A stretch of 27,974 nucleotides of DNA from Arsenophonus sp052174495. GTDB taxonomy: Bacteria; Pseudomonadota; Gammaproteobacteria; Enterobacterales; Enterobacteriaceae. How positions within the stretch are numbered: position 1 is the stretch's first letter; every line of letters begins with the position of its first letter. The notes beneath the pieces are model-generated. The model searched no databases. It was not told the DNA's origin and saw only the letters and a list, made by a program, of their open reading frames with translations. Where the stretch lies: NCBI GenBank assembly GCA_052174495.1, contig JBQMRR010000023.1:1-27974 (forward strand), given 5' to 3'. A program made the position numbers and the translations under genes. Positions 1 through 10,321 of the stretch are shown here, in pieces.

Positions 1-315
1 CCTATCCATCGAATTTTTTAAAAGAGAACGGAAAAGAATTTACAAGCTACCTTTTAGTCTGCGAAAATGTTCAGCTATCGAAAAACAGAAATTCGACCGT
101 TTATATACAGGGCTTGGTATAGAGGACCAACTTAGCATACCGATACATTCTTAAATAAATATTATGGTCAAGTAATTTAATTAGTGTATAGAAATTGTTA
201 TAAAAGCTATCATTTCAATTTTGCTTAAAAGCTTTTGATCACTCTACAAAAAAATGTTTAGCTGTACAATCAGAAATTATCTCAATCAGTATTGATTAAT
301 AAAATTTTATTGCAG

Positions 316-324
316 TTTATAAAA
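316..324. repeat. Target-site duplication, left copy (TTTATAAAA)
   Basis: This 9-bp sequence is repeated exactly at 1721-1729, at the other edge of the IS256-family remnant. IS256-family elements make 8-9 bp duplications. The uninterrupted IS481 copy has a single related sequence (TCTATGAAA near 9380) at the equivalent place. Confidence 0.75.
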
Positions 325-1720
325 GATAAATTATTAGTAAATCTGGTTTGTAATAATCAGATTATCCTCTGATACTTGAGAATCTCTTTTCATCCTTAAA
401 TTAGAGGTTCCTTACTACTAATAAGATTTAAGCAAATCAAAATCCCCCTGAGCTGTTTTCAGCTTTTTGAGGAGAGACAAGAGCAGCTTCAATAGCATTG
501 AAATGGTTGCTTTCTTCAAACCACAGTACTTCGATATCAGCTTCACAGCCTCCACACTATCGCGAAAAAAGCCGATTCAATTAGATTCGTCATTCTTATT
601 TAATGCTAAGTGTTGTATTGATGAAAAGCATAGAATACTAACTATTCTTATCGATCTTTCTTCAGCTTATGCATTGCTTCAAGATGCACTTCACTAAAAA
701 AACTTTTTTCATAAAACATTAATGGATTTATTAGCGGCATTATAACTCTCTGTTAATCAGAGATTCATCCTTCCGACAATTCACCCTTAATTTTTGGTTG
801 CATGACCTTTATGGAGTAAAGGTAGTATATTATTTATTTTGTATACCTATCCAGTAGCATTGAGATTACATGTCTCAGATATTTTTGCTATTACATTCTA
901 AAACTAAGGGCAACGTCTCCTCCTATAGTAAATCTGGAGATATAGTTAAGGCATAATCTAGTAGGTCATTAATAAATTCGGTCCACAGTTAGCTTTTGAG
1001 TCTTGATAATTATCTTCAACTGCAACAAGCCTCTTACATCTATGTGCAGTAATATCGATAATGAGGAACAGGTAAAGGCGATCTGCTTGCTTAACTAGCA
1101 CATATACCTTCAGTCAAAAAATAAACATAAGTATACCCCCCTAAAATTATGCAACTAGGATTGTTTATACTTTCAATCCATTGTTGTTTTAGTCTGGTAA
1201 TGGGAGTACTCAGAAAGAGCATGTGGTTTTTACTGAGAAGAAATCTAGAATTTCATGAAAATCACCGGTGGGATATTCGTAGAAGACTATGTCAGGCACT
1301 TTTTCGAGATTTTTTGCGCCTTTCAGATAAGGCAGTAGCAAGGAGTTCCTAAAGGATATTACGTTACCGATTGTACACACACTCGCCCGATTCTTAATTA
1401 TTTTAATCTCAATATCTCCATAATAGCAGTCTATATAAGTTTACTGTGGTAAAGCTGTTACAAACAACAATAAGATGAGGTTGACCATGTGTTGCTATAT
1501 AGCATAGTTTTGAGATTAATCTCAACAGCAGTGCTATCATCCACTTAGTATTATTACGAATAAATTCATGTAAGGAATCAGAGGTAATATCTAGTTTCGT
1601 AGATAGCTGTAAACTAGACTTTTCATACCATATTATCTCTTGTTGTTGATATTATTCACGAAATCAATTAACAGGATACGTCAGCATCTATAAACTCCAT
1701 CATATCAGAAATAAATATAA
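325..1720 (-). mobile_element. IS256-family remnant (copy 1), nested in the IS481 remnant
   Basis: About 1.4 kb, transposase on the minus strand, heavily broken. Minus-strand translation in shifting frames gives YGDIEIK, RNSLLLPYLKGAKN, TGDFHEIL, ITAHRCKRLVAVEDN and, near the 3' end, TNLIESAFFAIV and KKATISMLLKLL. These match the Mutator/IS256 signatures GDVEIKVPK, SLLPPYLKR, STGDFxEAL, VxEDGY, TNPIESxFATVR and KATxxMVFKL in the right order. The left end carries a degraded form of the end GAGTTATTAGCAAATCTG shared by the other copies at 5051, 10322, 15229 and 25518. It is flanked by the perfect 9-bp repeat TTTATAAAA. Confidence 0.8.
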
Positions 1721-1729
1721 TTTATAAAA
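1721..1729. repeat. Target-site duplication, right copy (TTTATAAAA)
   Basis: Exact partner of 316-324. After it the IS481 reading (FKLFKK...) resumes. Confidence 0.75.
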
Positions 1730-1810
1730 ATCGGTTTAAAGTTAAATTTTAAATTATTTAAAAAACCATACTATCTTCCTGGATGGATGATACCTAAGAT
1801 TAATTTGACC

Positions 1811-2791
1811 TATCCACCTAAAAAGTATTAATAACAGTATTCTCGGTATATTCGCAAAAAGGACCATTAAAAGATTTATATATTTTAAAAATTAAATTTT
1901 CAACATAGATAAAGCAAGCAGTAAACAACGTTATCATAACTTGCTCTGTTGGCTGATTTTGTTTATAAACATAAATTAAAAATTTTAAATCAATCCAGCG
2001 AGGAATTAATCCTAAATTAGCAAAGTTTGTATTAAAAATAATTAATATAAAACTTCATCCACAAGATGGTCTGTTAAAATAGTCATATTGAATTGCTAGC
2101 TTTATTCTCTTCTACAATAAGGTTGCGCAGGAAATTTAATTTGGATTTGTTTATACAACCAGCGGTCATGATATGTAAGTGATGAAGCTCTGTATTATAT
2201 AAAAATATATATTATTAACAATGCAAAAACAATAGCTTAACATAAGCAGGGGCTACTCAATTCATGTATAATCTAGAGTAGCTAGTTCAAATTGATAAGA
2301 AATTATGAATGGATATAGGTTATTAAGCAGTAATAATTTATTAATTTAGTGGTTTAGTGATTTATGCGGCATTTAAAATTAAAAATATCTAGCAAAAATA
2401 TTCCTGATATAATATATGGTAGCCTTCAACTTAGCTTAAGTTTTTACAGTGCGATATTTGTTAAAGCAACATGATAGTCTAGATTTAGAAAATGTTATGT
2501 ATAATGATAATCATCATCTCAAAAATAATCTTATTTCGAAGATGAATAAGTTTTTGCGATTGATTATATCAGTAAAGTTAATATCTTCTTTAAAGAATTT
2601 AGTAAAATAATAATTTTTAGTGGCACATTAAAATTTATCAAACATAGTAGTCTCTTATCCCTGCAGAAGCAGGTTAAAAGTAAAATAAATTCAATGAAAT
2701 ACTTATTCCACTATAAGTAAAAGGAGAAAGTAGATTGCTAATCTTCTTCTATTTTTTAACTAATTAATAATAAAATCAGTGACAGGCTATA
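1811..2791. other. Eroded gene-free stretch downstream of fur
   Basis: No open frame with recognisable product on either strand; very AT-rich with stops in all frames. The one structured item is the near-consensus Fur box at 2500-2518. A weak CCTGC/GCAGG hairpin at 2660-2673 lies about 120 bases beyond the fur stop but has no U-run, so I do not call it a terminator. Confidence 0.6.
2500..2518. promoter_or_regulatory. Orphan Fur box
   Basis: The 19-mer TATAATGATAATCATCATC matches 17 of 19 positions of the Fur consensus GATAATGATAATCATTATC. It lies 274 bases beyond the fur stop codon, and no intact gene starts on either side. It is probably left over from an iron-regulated gene that has eroded, most likely one read leftwards on the minus strand. 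Chance AT-rich similarity is possible but unlikely at this match level. Confidence 0.55.
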
Positions 2792-3259
2792 TTATTTTTC
2801 TTCTTCACTATTTTGAGCAAGGTACTCAAAATCGTTTTCATTACAATGATCTTTTTTGAAGCAATGTCCAAATAGATATAGACTATGATTAGATAGTTTA
2901 ATACCATGACGTTCCGCAATATTTTTTTGCCGTGTATCAATGGATTCATCGCTGAATTCAATAACTTTACCACAATCTAAGCAAATTAAGTGATCATGGT
3001 GATGTTGTTGTGTTAATTCAAAAACTGATTTACCGCTTTCAAAATTATGGCGAGTAATAATACCTACGTCATCAAATTGATTTAGAACACGATAAACCGT
3101 TGCGAGACCAATTTCTTCCCCCATATCAATAAGTTTTTTATAAAGATCTTCCGCACTGACATGATGATATTCTGGCTCTTGCAATACCTCTAAAATTTTT
3201 AAACGTGGAAGGGTTACCTTAAGCCCTACATTCTTCAATGCTTTATTATTGTCGGTCAT
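2792..3259 (-). CDS. fur: Ferric uptake regulator Fur
   Basis: Fe(II)-dependent dimeric repressor of iron acquisition genes. The 155-residue product follows E. coli Fur (148 residues): N-terminal winged helix (about 1-82) with LKVTLPRLKILEVLQEP and GLATVYRVLNQFDD, then the dimerisation/metal domain with HHHDH at 86-90, CLDC at 93-96 and a second cysteine pair at 133 and 139. The second pair is CX5C here rather than the CX4C (133/138) of E. coli, and the C-terminal tail is longer and Glu/Asn-rich. I chose the ATG at 3259 because it gives the family start MTDNN and has AGGA 5-9 bases upstream; the longer frame to 3304 lacks family support. It lies 153 bases downstream of fldA in the same direction, the enterobacterial order, so co-transcription plus an own promoter (TTGTCA near 3405) is plausible. 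Confidence 0.97.
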   Translation of the reverse strand: MTDNNKALKNVGLKVTLPRLKILEVLQEPEYHHVSAEDLYKKLIDMGEEIGLATVYRVLNQFDDVGIITRHNFESGKSVFELTQQHHHDHLICLDCGKVIEFSDESIDTRQKNIAERHGIKLSNHSLYLFGHCFKKDHCNENDFEYLAQNSEEEK

Positions 3260-3412
3260 GCGGATCCTATCTTGTAGCATTAGCAGTGAACTCACTAATA
3301 TCAAAACATTGATAATAGATACACTTATTTATATAAAATTATTTTACAAATATACATGTGATAATATCATTCTAAAATTACAAGAATTATCATATATAAA
3401 AAATATTGACAA

Positions 3413-3946
3413 CTAGCTATTAATGGTAGCTAGCAAATTTAGCTCTTTAGATATTTGTTTTATCCAGACTTCTACCCGCTCAGCGGTTAGTTCTGGTTGC
3501 CTATCTTCATCAATGACAAGACCAATAAAATTGGTGTCATTAACAAGTCCTTTTGATGCTTCAAAGTAGTAACCTTCTGTTGGCCAGTGCCCAACAATGA
3601 TAGCACCATTATGTTCAATAATCTCTTTCACAGTGCCCATGGCATCACAGAAATATTCTGCATAATCCTCTTGGTCGCCACAACCGAAAATAGCTACTAA
3701 CTTATTAGTAAAATCAATTTCTTCCAATATCGGAAAGAAATCGTCCCAATCAGACTGCGCTTCACCATAATACCAGGTAGGAATACCGAATAGTAAAATA
3801 TCAAATGCTTCAATATCTTCTTTACTGCTTTTAGCGATATCATGAATTTCAGCAATATCAGACCCACCAAGAGTTTCTTGGATCATTTTAGCAATATTCT
3901 CTGTATTGCCAGTATCACTACCGAAAAAGATACCTATTACTGCCAT
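3413..3946 (-). CDS. fldA: Flavodoxin 1 FldA
   Basis: Small FMN electron carrier of 177 residues (E. coli 176). It donates electrons to radical-SAM enzymes and other reductases such as IspG/IspH, BioB and ribonucleotide reductase activation, which explains its retention. Visible FMN-binding features are the phosphate loop SDTGNTE (10-16), the W58 loop in PTWYYGEAQ (56-64) and the Tyr loop GCGDQEDYAEYF (88-99). The rest aligns with E. coli FldA nearly end to end with one extra residue near 28. Start at ATG 3946 gives the family N-terminus MAVIGIFFGSD; a GAGG lies rather far upstream (12 bases). A TATAAT sits on the minus strand at 4024-4019 but has no good -35. fur follows on the same strand. 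Confidence 0.97.
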   Translation of the reverse strand: MAVIGIFFGSDTGNTENIAKMIQETLGGSDIAEIHDIAKSSKEDIEAFDILLFGIPTWYYGEAQSDWDDFFPILEEIDFTNKLVAIFGCGDQEDYAEYFCDAMGTVKEIIEHNGAIIVGHWPTEGYYFEASKGLVNDTNFIGLVIDEDRQPELTAERVEVWIKQISKELNLLATINS

Positions 3947-5050
3947 AAAGTAAATAAACCTCTTAATTTTAATTCAATTTATTTTATTATCTTAATCTAA
4001 TCGTTATTAACGGTAGTAATTATAAATATAACAACGATTAATTAATTATTAATTCATCGTTAGTTTTCTGAACTAATTGTATAATTTTATCAATTTTATG
4101 TGTTTTAAAAAAAAATTAGTAAATCTGAAATTTATCGATTATTATTAATAATTGAACCAATAATATTTGTTTTATTAATTCACTATAGCTTATTTTTGTT
4201 CTTGAGCTAAAATATTTAGTGCCGCATATAGAACGCTCATTAATTTTAATTTAATACAACATAATCCTTTTGTTTATATCAACGTTTTAACTGATTACGT
4301 TTATTAATTCCTAATTGTTAATGTCGAGATAAATGTTAATAGAAATTTTCTATTTACTTAAAACAATCATAAAAACAATCATACCCTAGCAAGATAATTA
4401 TCGCTACTATCAGATAAAATTTATCTTTTCATAAAACAATCTATTAGTTAGCAAGTGAATTTAGAAATAATCAGTAAAAAATAAAATTTTATCTTAACTG
4501 GCGACTCAAATTACCTTTTAAGCGTTAATTTTTAGCTATATTCCCCTATTTTCGATACCAAAGTTAAATATAAAATCCATTTAACTTAAGTAAAATATCA
4601 TGGATATTAAATTTAACTACTTATTCTTCATTAATCAGATGAATTTTATCAAAAAAATAAATAGTATTAAGACGATATAGTAATACTATTAATGGTTCGA
4701 GTAGCATATCATATAGATAATGCATATTTCATAATATGCCTCTTCTGAGTTAGAAACTAGTGCAGAAGTCCCCCTTATTAAAAATAAAAATATATGCTGT
4801 GTTAATAAGAAACGGGTAACTGATGGGCTTTTGTTATCTATTTGATAAATTCTACCTATTTCTGCTAACTACATATTAACATCCTTAAGAAGTTATTGAA
4901 TAAAATCTAGCGTACCTGGATTATATGGCTTCATCAGAAGCTGTCGGTTATTTTAAGTATATGTTGCCTGCTTATCAAGGCTGCAAAAATACTTTTTTAA
5001 TAACTATACTCATATTAAGACGTAAATGAACGAGATCAGAAATAACTAGA
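3947..5050. other. Eroded gene-free stretch upstream of fldA
   Basis: Very AT-rich with no complete gene. On the minus strand about 4760-4980 can be read in one frame with only two stops (fragments KPYNPGTLDFIQ and LAEIGRIYQIDNKSP), which looks like a protein trace, but I do not recognise it. The E. coli neighbours of fldA (ybfE, ybfF, seqA) are not discernible. Confidence 0.45.
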
Positions 5051-6482
5051 GAGTTATCTTTATTTCTGTTGTATGGAGTTTTTTAAGATAGTGGCGGGTG
5101 GGTATATGCACTCCTTTTCTGATTGTTTTTGTAAATGATTTCAACATCAGAGAGATGAGATGCTATGAAAATTTAGGCTACTAGATATCTGTAAAACCAG
5201 ATATTACCTGTTATTCAATTACATTAACTTATCCGTAATAGCGTGACAGCGGTAGGGAGATGATAGCACTGTTGTTGAAATGGAGTTTGAAAGTCAACCT
5301 GCAATAACATGCTTAACATCACCTTATCATCGTTTATAATATAGTTTTTACCACAATAAACTTATTCAAACGGATATGATAATGTTGAGATTAAAGTGCT
5401 TAATGTCAGTAACATAAGATCACAGCAGTAATGTTTAGAATATATTTTAACAACTCATTATTACCGCCTTATCTGAAACGTGCAAAAGTAGCGAAGAGTT
5501 GCTCTCATGACCTATCAGCAAGATATCTACACTAACCGGATATTTTCACGAAATTCTTTAGGCTTTTTAGTAAAAACGCATGGTTTCTCTGTCAGGCACC
5601 CCATTAGCAGACCTAGGCAGCAATAGCTTTTAAAAGTACAAGAAATGAGTGTTGCGGTCATTTAAGCGATACGCGCTACCTTTATATTTATTGGATAAAG
5701 GCACATGTCATTCTGTCAGGCAAGCTGATTGCCTTTGCCTTCTGCTCAAATCGGCATTACTGAGAATGAACTTAAGGATTTAATTACGATCAAAGATTCA
5801 GCTTAGAAATCAAAAGCGAACTAAATTAAACTTATTAATGACTTACGAATGCCTAACTTAACTATATCTCCTATGGTTGCTAAAGAAGATAGTGCTATTG
5901 AATTTGAATACAATGAGAAAGGAATTTGAATACAATGACAAAGATATTTCTGAGCATGCAGCACTAATATTATTTTATACATAAATAGCTGATGCGCTGA
6001 TTTCACTCTTCAAAAGGATGAAATCGAAAGTTAAAGCTTAAGCTCTTGCCAGGGGAGCTGAGGCTAGCAGGGAGTCGCGATGCCACTAACAAAACCTTTA
6101 ATGCTTTGTTGGTAAACTTTTAAGAGTATTCTGCAGAATGCAGAATACTGTGGAGAATAATCAAGAAGAACGATTGACACTCTATAACTTCACATCAGCG
6201 CACTGGGCATCAATTATAACAATAAATTTATTGAGTTATCTTTTTTGAGATACTGAGGCTATGAAAGCCGCCTTGCAAAAATTATGCTTCAAGAATAACA
6301 ATCCTTTTAATAATATTTAACCTCCTATAGTTTCCTGAGAAAGGAGGAAATAGCTTAGAGGGGGTTTTAATCTGCTTGATTTTAATGATAAACAACATTT
6401 AATTTAGGGATGGAATAAGAAATTTATGAATCATCAGAGTAGAATATAATCTAACTGCATACATCAGATTTTCTAATAACTC
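5051..6482 (+). mobile_element. IS256-family remnant (copy 2)
   Basis: About 1.43 kb. Starts with GAGTTATC and ends with ...TAATAACTC, degraded terminal inverted repeats. Plus-strand translation in changing frames gives FNNSLLPPYLKRAKVAK (about 5450-5500), ITENELKDLITIKDS, and ERLTLYNFTSAHWASI (about 6165-6215). These match SLLPPYLKR, GVTEDGxKELVAIEDG and LxFYDFPAEHWxHIR of IS256 transposases. Stops occur every 10-30 codons, so it is dead. Flanking TCAGAAATA (5036-5044) and TCAGAAGTG (6483-6491) may be a diverged target duplication, offset a few bases on the left. Confidence 0.8.
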
Positions 6483-6658
6483 TCAGAAGTGAGATGTTAC
6501 TAACAAAAGTAAGAATAGTATTGCTATACAGATTAAACTGTTTTTAACAAAATTTTAAGAACGCATACTTTGTTCAGTAATGTAGCTATCATTTCTCAAT
6601 TTTAATTAGTTATTTGTAATAAACAATAAATTAAGCTAACCAACCTAAAGAGGTAGAG

Positions 6659-7522
6659 ATGGTATCAACGCTATATATTGTGCCAACTCCTATTGGTAAT
6701 TTGGATGATATCACTCTGCGTGCATTACAGATCCTTAAGCAAGTAGATCTTATTGCAGCTGAAGATACCCGTCGTACATCTTTATTATTGCAGCATTTTA
6801 CTATTAATACCCGTATGATTTCCTTACATAAGCATAATGAACGGCGGAAAACAGATCAATTAATTCCTCAATTAAAACAAGGACTAAGTATAGCATTAGT
6901 TTCTGATGGAGGAACACCACTAATTAATGATCCTGGTCGTCATCTAGTAAAATACTGTCGACAAACAGATATTCGAGTAGTTCCTTTAACAGGGGCATGT
7001 GCAGCAATTACAGCCCTTTCTGCTGCCGGTGTCACCTCAGATCGTTTTTGTTATGAAGGATTTTTGCCAGCAAAACAGAAGACTCGGCAAGAGATATTAC
7101 AAAGGTTAATAGAGGAGTCTAGAACAGTTATTTTTTATGAATCACCTCATCGTTTATTAGATACATTAGCGGATATGGTTGCTATTTGGGGGCCTAAACG
7201 TTACGTTGTTTTAGCTCGAGAATTGACAAAAACTTGGGAATCAATTTATGGTTTGCCTGTTGGAGAACTTCTTGATTGGGTAAAACTTGATAAAAATCGT
7301 TATCGTGGTGAAATAGTATTGGTAGCTGAAGGCTATCGAGTAGTAAAAAATAGTAACGTAACCATTCCTTTAAATGCGATGAAAACATTAGCGTTATTAC
7401 AACAATCATTACCATTAAAAAAAGCAGCTGCTATTACAGCAGAAATTTATGGTTTAAAGAAGAATGCATTATATAAACATATCATTAAACAACAAGTTAG
7501 CACTGATAGTGCAATCAAGTAG
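6659..7522 (+). CDS. rsmI: 16S rRNA (cytidine(1402)-2'-O)-methyltransferase RsmI
   Basis: AdoMet-dependent enzyme that 2'-O-methylates C1402 of 16S rRNA at the ribosomal P site, together with the RsmH base methylation. The 287-residue product aligns with E. coli RsmI (286): TP-methylase fold with VPTPIGNL at 8-15, AEDTR at 34-38, SDGGTPLINDPG at 82-93, YEGFLP at 132-137, FYESPHR at 159-165, ELTKTWE at 188-194, then the C-terminal helical region LPLKKAAAITAEI. The start has AAAGAGG about 5 bases upstream. Two strongly conserved motifs are altered: SDAGTP reads SDGGTP, and LPGPCA (AdoMet-pocket loop) reads LTGACA with both prolines gone. Activity therefore deserves testing. rnpB follows 68 bases downstream on the same strand. 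The 176 bases before the gene hold no recognisable gene. Confidence 0.95.
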   Translation: MVSTLYIVPTPIGNLDDITLRALQILKQVDLIAAEDTRRTSLLLQHFTINTRMISLHKHNERRKTDQLIPQLKQGLSIALVSDGGTPLINDPGRHLVKYCRQTDIRVVPLTGACAAITALSAAGVTSDRFCYEGFLPAKQKTRQEILQRLIEESRTVIFYESPHRLLDTLADMVAIWGPKRYVVLARELTKTWESIYGLPVGELLDWVKLDKNRYRGEIVLVAEGYRVVKNSNVTIPLNAMKTLALLQQSLPLKKAAAITAEIYGLKKNALYKHIIKQQVSTDSAIK

Positions 7523-7553
7523 ATTAGCTATTAGCTATCTGAGATAAAATAAC

Positions 7554-7582
7554 TATACAAATTAATGTTAAATCCATATAAT
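7554..7582 (+). promoter_or_regulatory. rnpB promoter
   Basis: TATACA at 7554-7559 (4 of 6 to TTGACA), exactly 17 bases, then a perfect TATAAT at 7577-7582. The folded 5' end of the RNase P RNA begins 9 bases further on at 7591, where a transcript from this promoter should start. Confidence 0.75.
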
Positions 7583-7590
7583 TTACTATT

Positions 7591-7965
<375 letters not shown>

Positions 7966-7973
7966 GAAACATT

Positions 7974-8010
7974 AAAAACCCCATTCTGAGTGAATTAGAA
8001 TGAGGTTTTT
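7974..8010 (+). terminator. Rho-independent terminator of rnpB
   Basis: Inverted repeat AAAAACC-C-CATTCT / AGAATG-A-GGTTTTT with a 9-base loop, starting 8 bases after the mature RNase P RNA end and finishing in a T-run. Confidence 0.85.
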
Positions 8011-8029
8011 ACTTTTTAACCATTTAGAG

Positions 8030-8540
8030 TGTAATAGAATTAATAATAGTGATTATTTATCATCAAATAACGTTGATAATATCATACGGGTATGCCAATT
8101 GCTTTATTGATGATAAAGCTATAAATATGAGGAATAATTTTTTACACCAGCATTAATGCAATTTTAGAGTTTCAAACTAATAGTTTGATTCAGTACCGTT
8201 AGTTAATACAAGATAAAATCATAGCTAGCACAAGCTTTTTAACAATTTTAAATTCTTCACGCTATTTTAGCCATAACATATTAAAAATTTTTATTTAATT
8301 TTCGCTCGTATTTTTAGAATTGTAATTACCTGTTTTAACAGAAAATATAGTGTCTGAATAATTTGAGCTTAACAGTTTTCTTACTTGGTAGAAATTTTTA
8401 CTTTATTCGCTTCACCAATTTACGAAGTAAACATATTAACAAATAGTCTGATCTTAATCTAATTGTTTGATCTCGGATTATTATATAAACCTTCGCCTCG
8501 TCATGCAGGCCTAATTTATAGAAAGATGGTTATGAGTATA
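8030..8540. other. Eroded gene-free stretch after rnpB
   Basis: No intact frame. A minus-strand frame at about 8405-8515 stays open for some 38 codons (includes LGLHDEAKVYIIIRDQ) and may be a protein trace; I do not recognise it. Confidence 0.4.
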
Positions 8541-9464
8541 TGAGTTAATAACAAAATATCATCATGATAAGAATCCGTCGTTAGGAAACTGCAACACCTA
8601 AAATCAGTGCAGTCATTCAATCAGCAAAGAGCCTATATCTATTTAGCACACCCATATTTTTATCATTTACCGATAACGCTATGGTCCGATTAAGAGAAGT
8701 CGTAGTCATTTTTTGAAAAACGTTTCTTCCTTTCGACAATTTGCTTGTAGTTTCCTTGTATGCTAATATTTGAACCTCGCATTCTATCTGGATCTACCTT
8801 GAATTGCTGTTTACTAAATCACGAAGTAGGAATTCGCATAAAATGAGAAAAGAAATCACTAAAGCCTAAGTATAAAGTGTTTAAAAGATACTAATATGCT
8901 TATATGCGTGTAACTGTGAAATATATTCCGCAAATACTAAAAAACTTCATGACGTTGTTTTTTCGTAGATATACTTTAAGCCACTCGATGAGTTTTTATG
9001 TATCTATACAAGACTAAAAATGGTATAGGTTTTCACGTTATCTTAACTATGCCATTACCCCATGGCTATCCATCGGCTACTTAAATAGAACGGGAAAGAA
9101 TTTACAGATTACCTTTTTAATCTGCGAAAACGTTCAGCTTCCGGAAAACAGGAATTCGCTTGTTTATGTGTAGAACTTGGTGTAGAACATCAGTTTTAGG
9201 TAGCCTAACCATCCTCAAATAAATGATATAGTGAGTGATTTAATAGGATATATAAAAGAGACGGCTACAAACCCTTCATATCAATTCTAGTCAAGTTTTT
9301 TAGATCGCTCTTCATCAATATTTTTACTGTGTAATCAGGAATTACCCCATCAGTATTGATACTAAAACTCCATTCTAGTCTATGAAAGACTGATTCAAAA
9401 TTAAACTTAAATTATTCAAAAAAAAATCATACTATCATTTGGGATAATGATACTTAATATTTCA
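8540..9464 (+). mobile_element. IS481-family remnant (uninterrupted copy)
   Basis: Shifting plus-strand frames give, in order: KTFLPFDNLL; ILSGSTLNCCLLNHEVGIR (family: VSRSGLDRCLRRHGVGNLR); YMRVTVKYIPQI (family: YLHVDVKYLPQM); NGKEFTDYLFNLRKRSASGK and FACLCVELGVEHQF (family: DNGKEFTDRLF...LCxELGIEHR); and the C-terminal FKIKLKLFKKKSYYHLG. This is the N-to-C order of an IS481-type transposase with a DDE integrase core. Multiple stops and shifts; dead. It is homologous to 1-324 plus 1730-1810. Its right edge abuts, and has truncated, the dgaF relic. The left boundary is approximate. Confidence 0.75.
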
Positions 9465-9778
9465 TAAATAGGTTGCGGCACCACTAAATATCTAGTTTAT
9501 ATATTGAGATGAAATAACTTTAGCAATTTATAAGAGCATATTAGATTGATTAGGATCATCTGCACCTAAATAAACAGAAAGTATATGATCAATATCATCA
9601 GTATATTTAGTCATATCTTCAATAGAGTATTTAAGTCGGCACAGCTTTTCGATACAACGCCAACTACGAGATAAGTTTTAATAGCTTGATAAATCTCTTT
9701 AGCATTTTTAGTGATAGCCTGACAGAACATATTTAAACAAATATTTTCATAATAAAATTATGGGTTAATTGTTTTCAA
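9465..9778 (-). pseudogene. dgaF: dgaF relic (2-keto-3-deoxygluconate-6-P aldolase family), 3' truncated
   Basis: Minus-strand translation with one frameshift and a few stops reads NP-FYYENICLNMF, TKNAKEIYQAIKTYLVVGVV, SIEDMTKYTDDIDHILSVYL, GADDPNQSNML and SSQYIN-IFSGAATYL. I recognise this, from memory of the family, as the N-terminal third of DgaF (RVCLNVLAGSKxNAREIYxA..VLVGVLSKNY..., ...LSVGLGAGDPNQSAM..., QHVNQVFTGVATS). DgaF splits the keto-deoxy sugar phosphate formed by DgaE in D-glucosaminate catabolism. An eroded start (TTG in place of ATG, GGAG upstream) sits at 9778, directly after dgaE. The rest of the gene is missing where the IS481 remnant begins. Confidence 0.7.
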
Positions 9779-10312
9779 TTATTTGACTCCACTAATAATT
9801 TAGTATATGCGTGAAATAATTATTTTCAGTTTTTATTATTTAACACTATAGATATTAGCTTCAATTTTCCCTTTATTAGGTTTATTTTCGCAAAAATTGA
9901 TATCAGATAACTATTATTGCCTATTTAAATTCTGTCATTATGGAATAAGTTTTTATCAATACCTTTCTAATCGAATCTTATCTTTACCTGAATAAATATT
10001 ACAGCAAGCAGCATTACAAATAATTTAGACTTTAAACACTTTGATTTTATTGAGATCTTTGATAAAGTTGATCATTCTCTCAATTATTTATGTGCCAATC
10101 TTTTTTAACAGTTAGGCAGATCTTAATCGCCAGCGTTAGGCCTAAAATATTTTCTTTAACAGATTTTTATAGCGTGACTAACTTCACTACTTTCTTGCTT
10201 AACCCATTCAACATATTGATATTACTAATCACGAGCTATTAGTTACGCTTTTAATTACTTTAGCACCACTATAGATCACTAAGTCACCGTCATCTTAATA
10301 ATAAGTCACTAA

Positions 10313-10321
10313 ATCTTTTTC
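10313..10321. repeat. Target-site duplication left of IS256 copy 3 (ATCTTTTTC)
   Basis: Matches ATCTTCTTT at 11713-11721 in 7 of 9 positions. On the minus strand the two are GAAAAAGAT and AAAGAAGAT, duplicated codons (EKD/KED) of dgaE. Confidence 0.6.

Larger units (their letters stand above)
1..1810 (+). mobile_element. IS481-family remnant, 3' part, split by an IS256-family insertion
   Basis: Only the 3' part is in the window. Frame-shifted translation of 20-150 reads NGKEFTSYL, LRKCSA and KFDRLYTGLGIEDQL, matching the integrase-core motif DNGKEFTDRLF...EFDxLCxELGIEHR of IS481-family transposases. The C-terminal end resumes only at about 1745, where the frame reads FKLFKKPYYLPGWM, the usual end of this transposase. 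Bases 325-1720 between them belong to a different element in the opposite orientation. A second uninterrupted copy lies at about 8540-9464, and comparison with it shows that sequence before 325 and after 1730 was once contiguous. Many stops and frameshifts; not functional. The right boundary is approximate. Confidence 0.75.

Noticed and set aside
467..697. 76-codon open frame on the plus strand
   Set aside because: It lies antisense to the 3' end of the IS256 transposase remnant; the minus strand carries the family motifs.
1149..1352. 67-codon open frame on the plus strand
   Set aside because: Antisense to the middle of the IS256 remnant; no conservation in the sister copy at 15229-16621.
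2660..2673. CCTGC/GCAGG hairpin as fur terminator
   Set aside because: Five-base-pair stem, no U-run on the fur strand and more than 100 bases after the stop.
4690..4740. GGTTCGAGT considered as a tRNA T-arm
   Set aside because: No pairing T-stem partner, anticodon arm or acceptor stem could be found around it.
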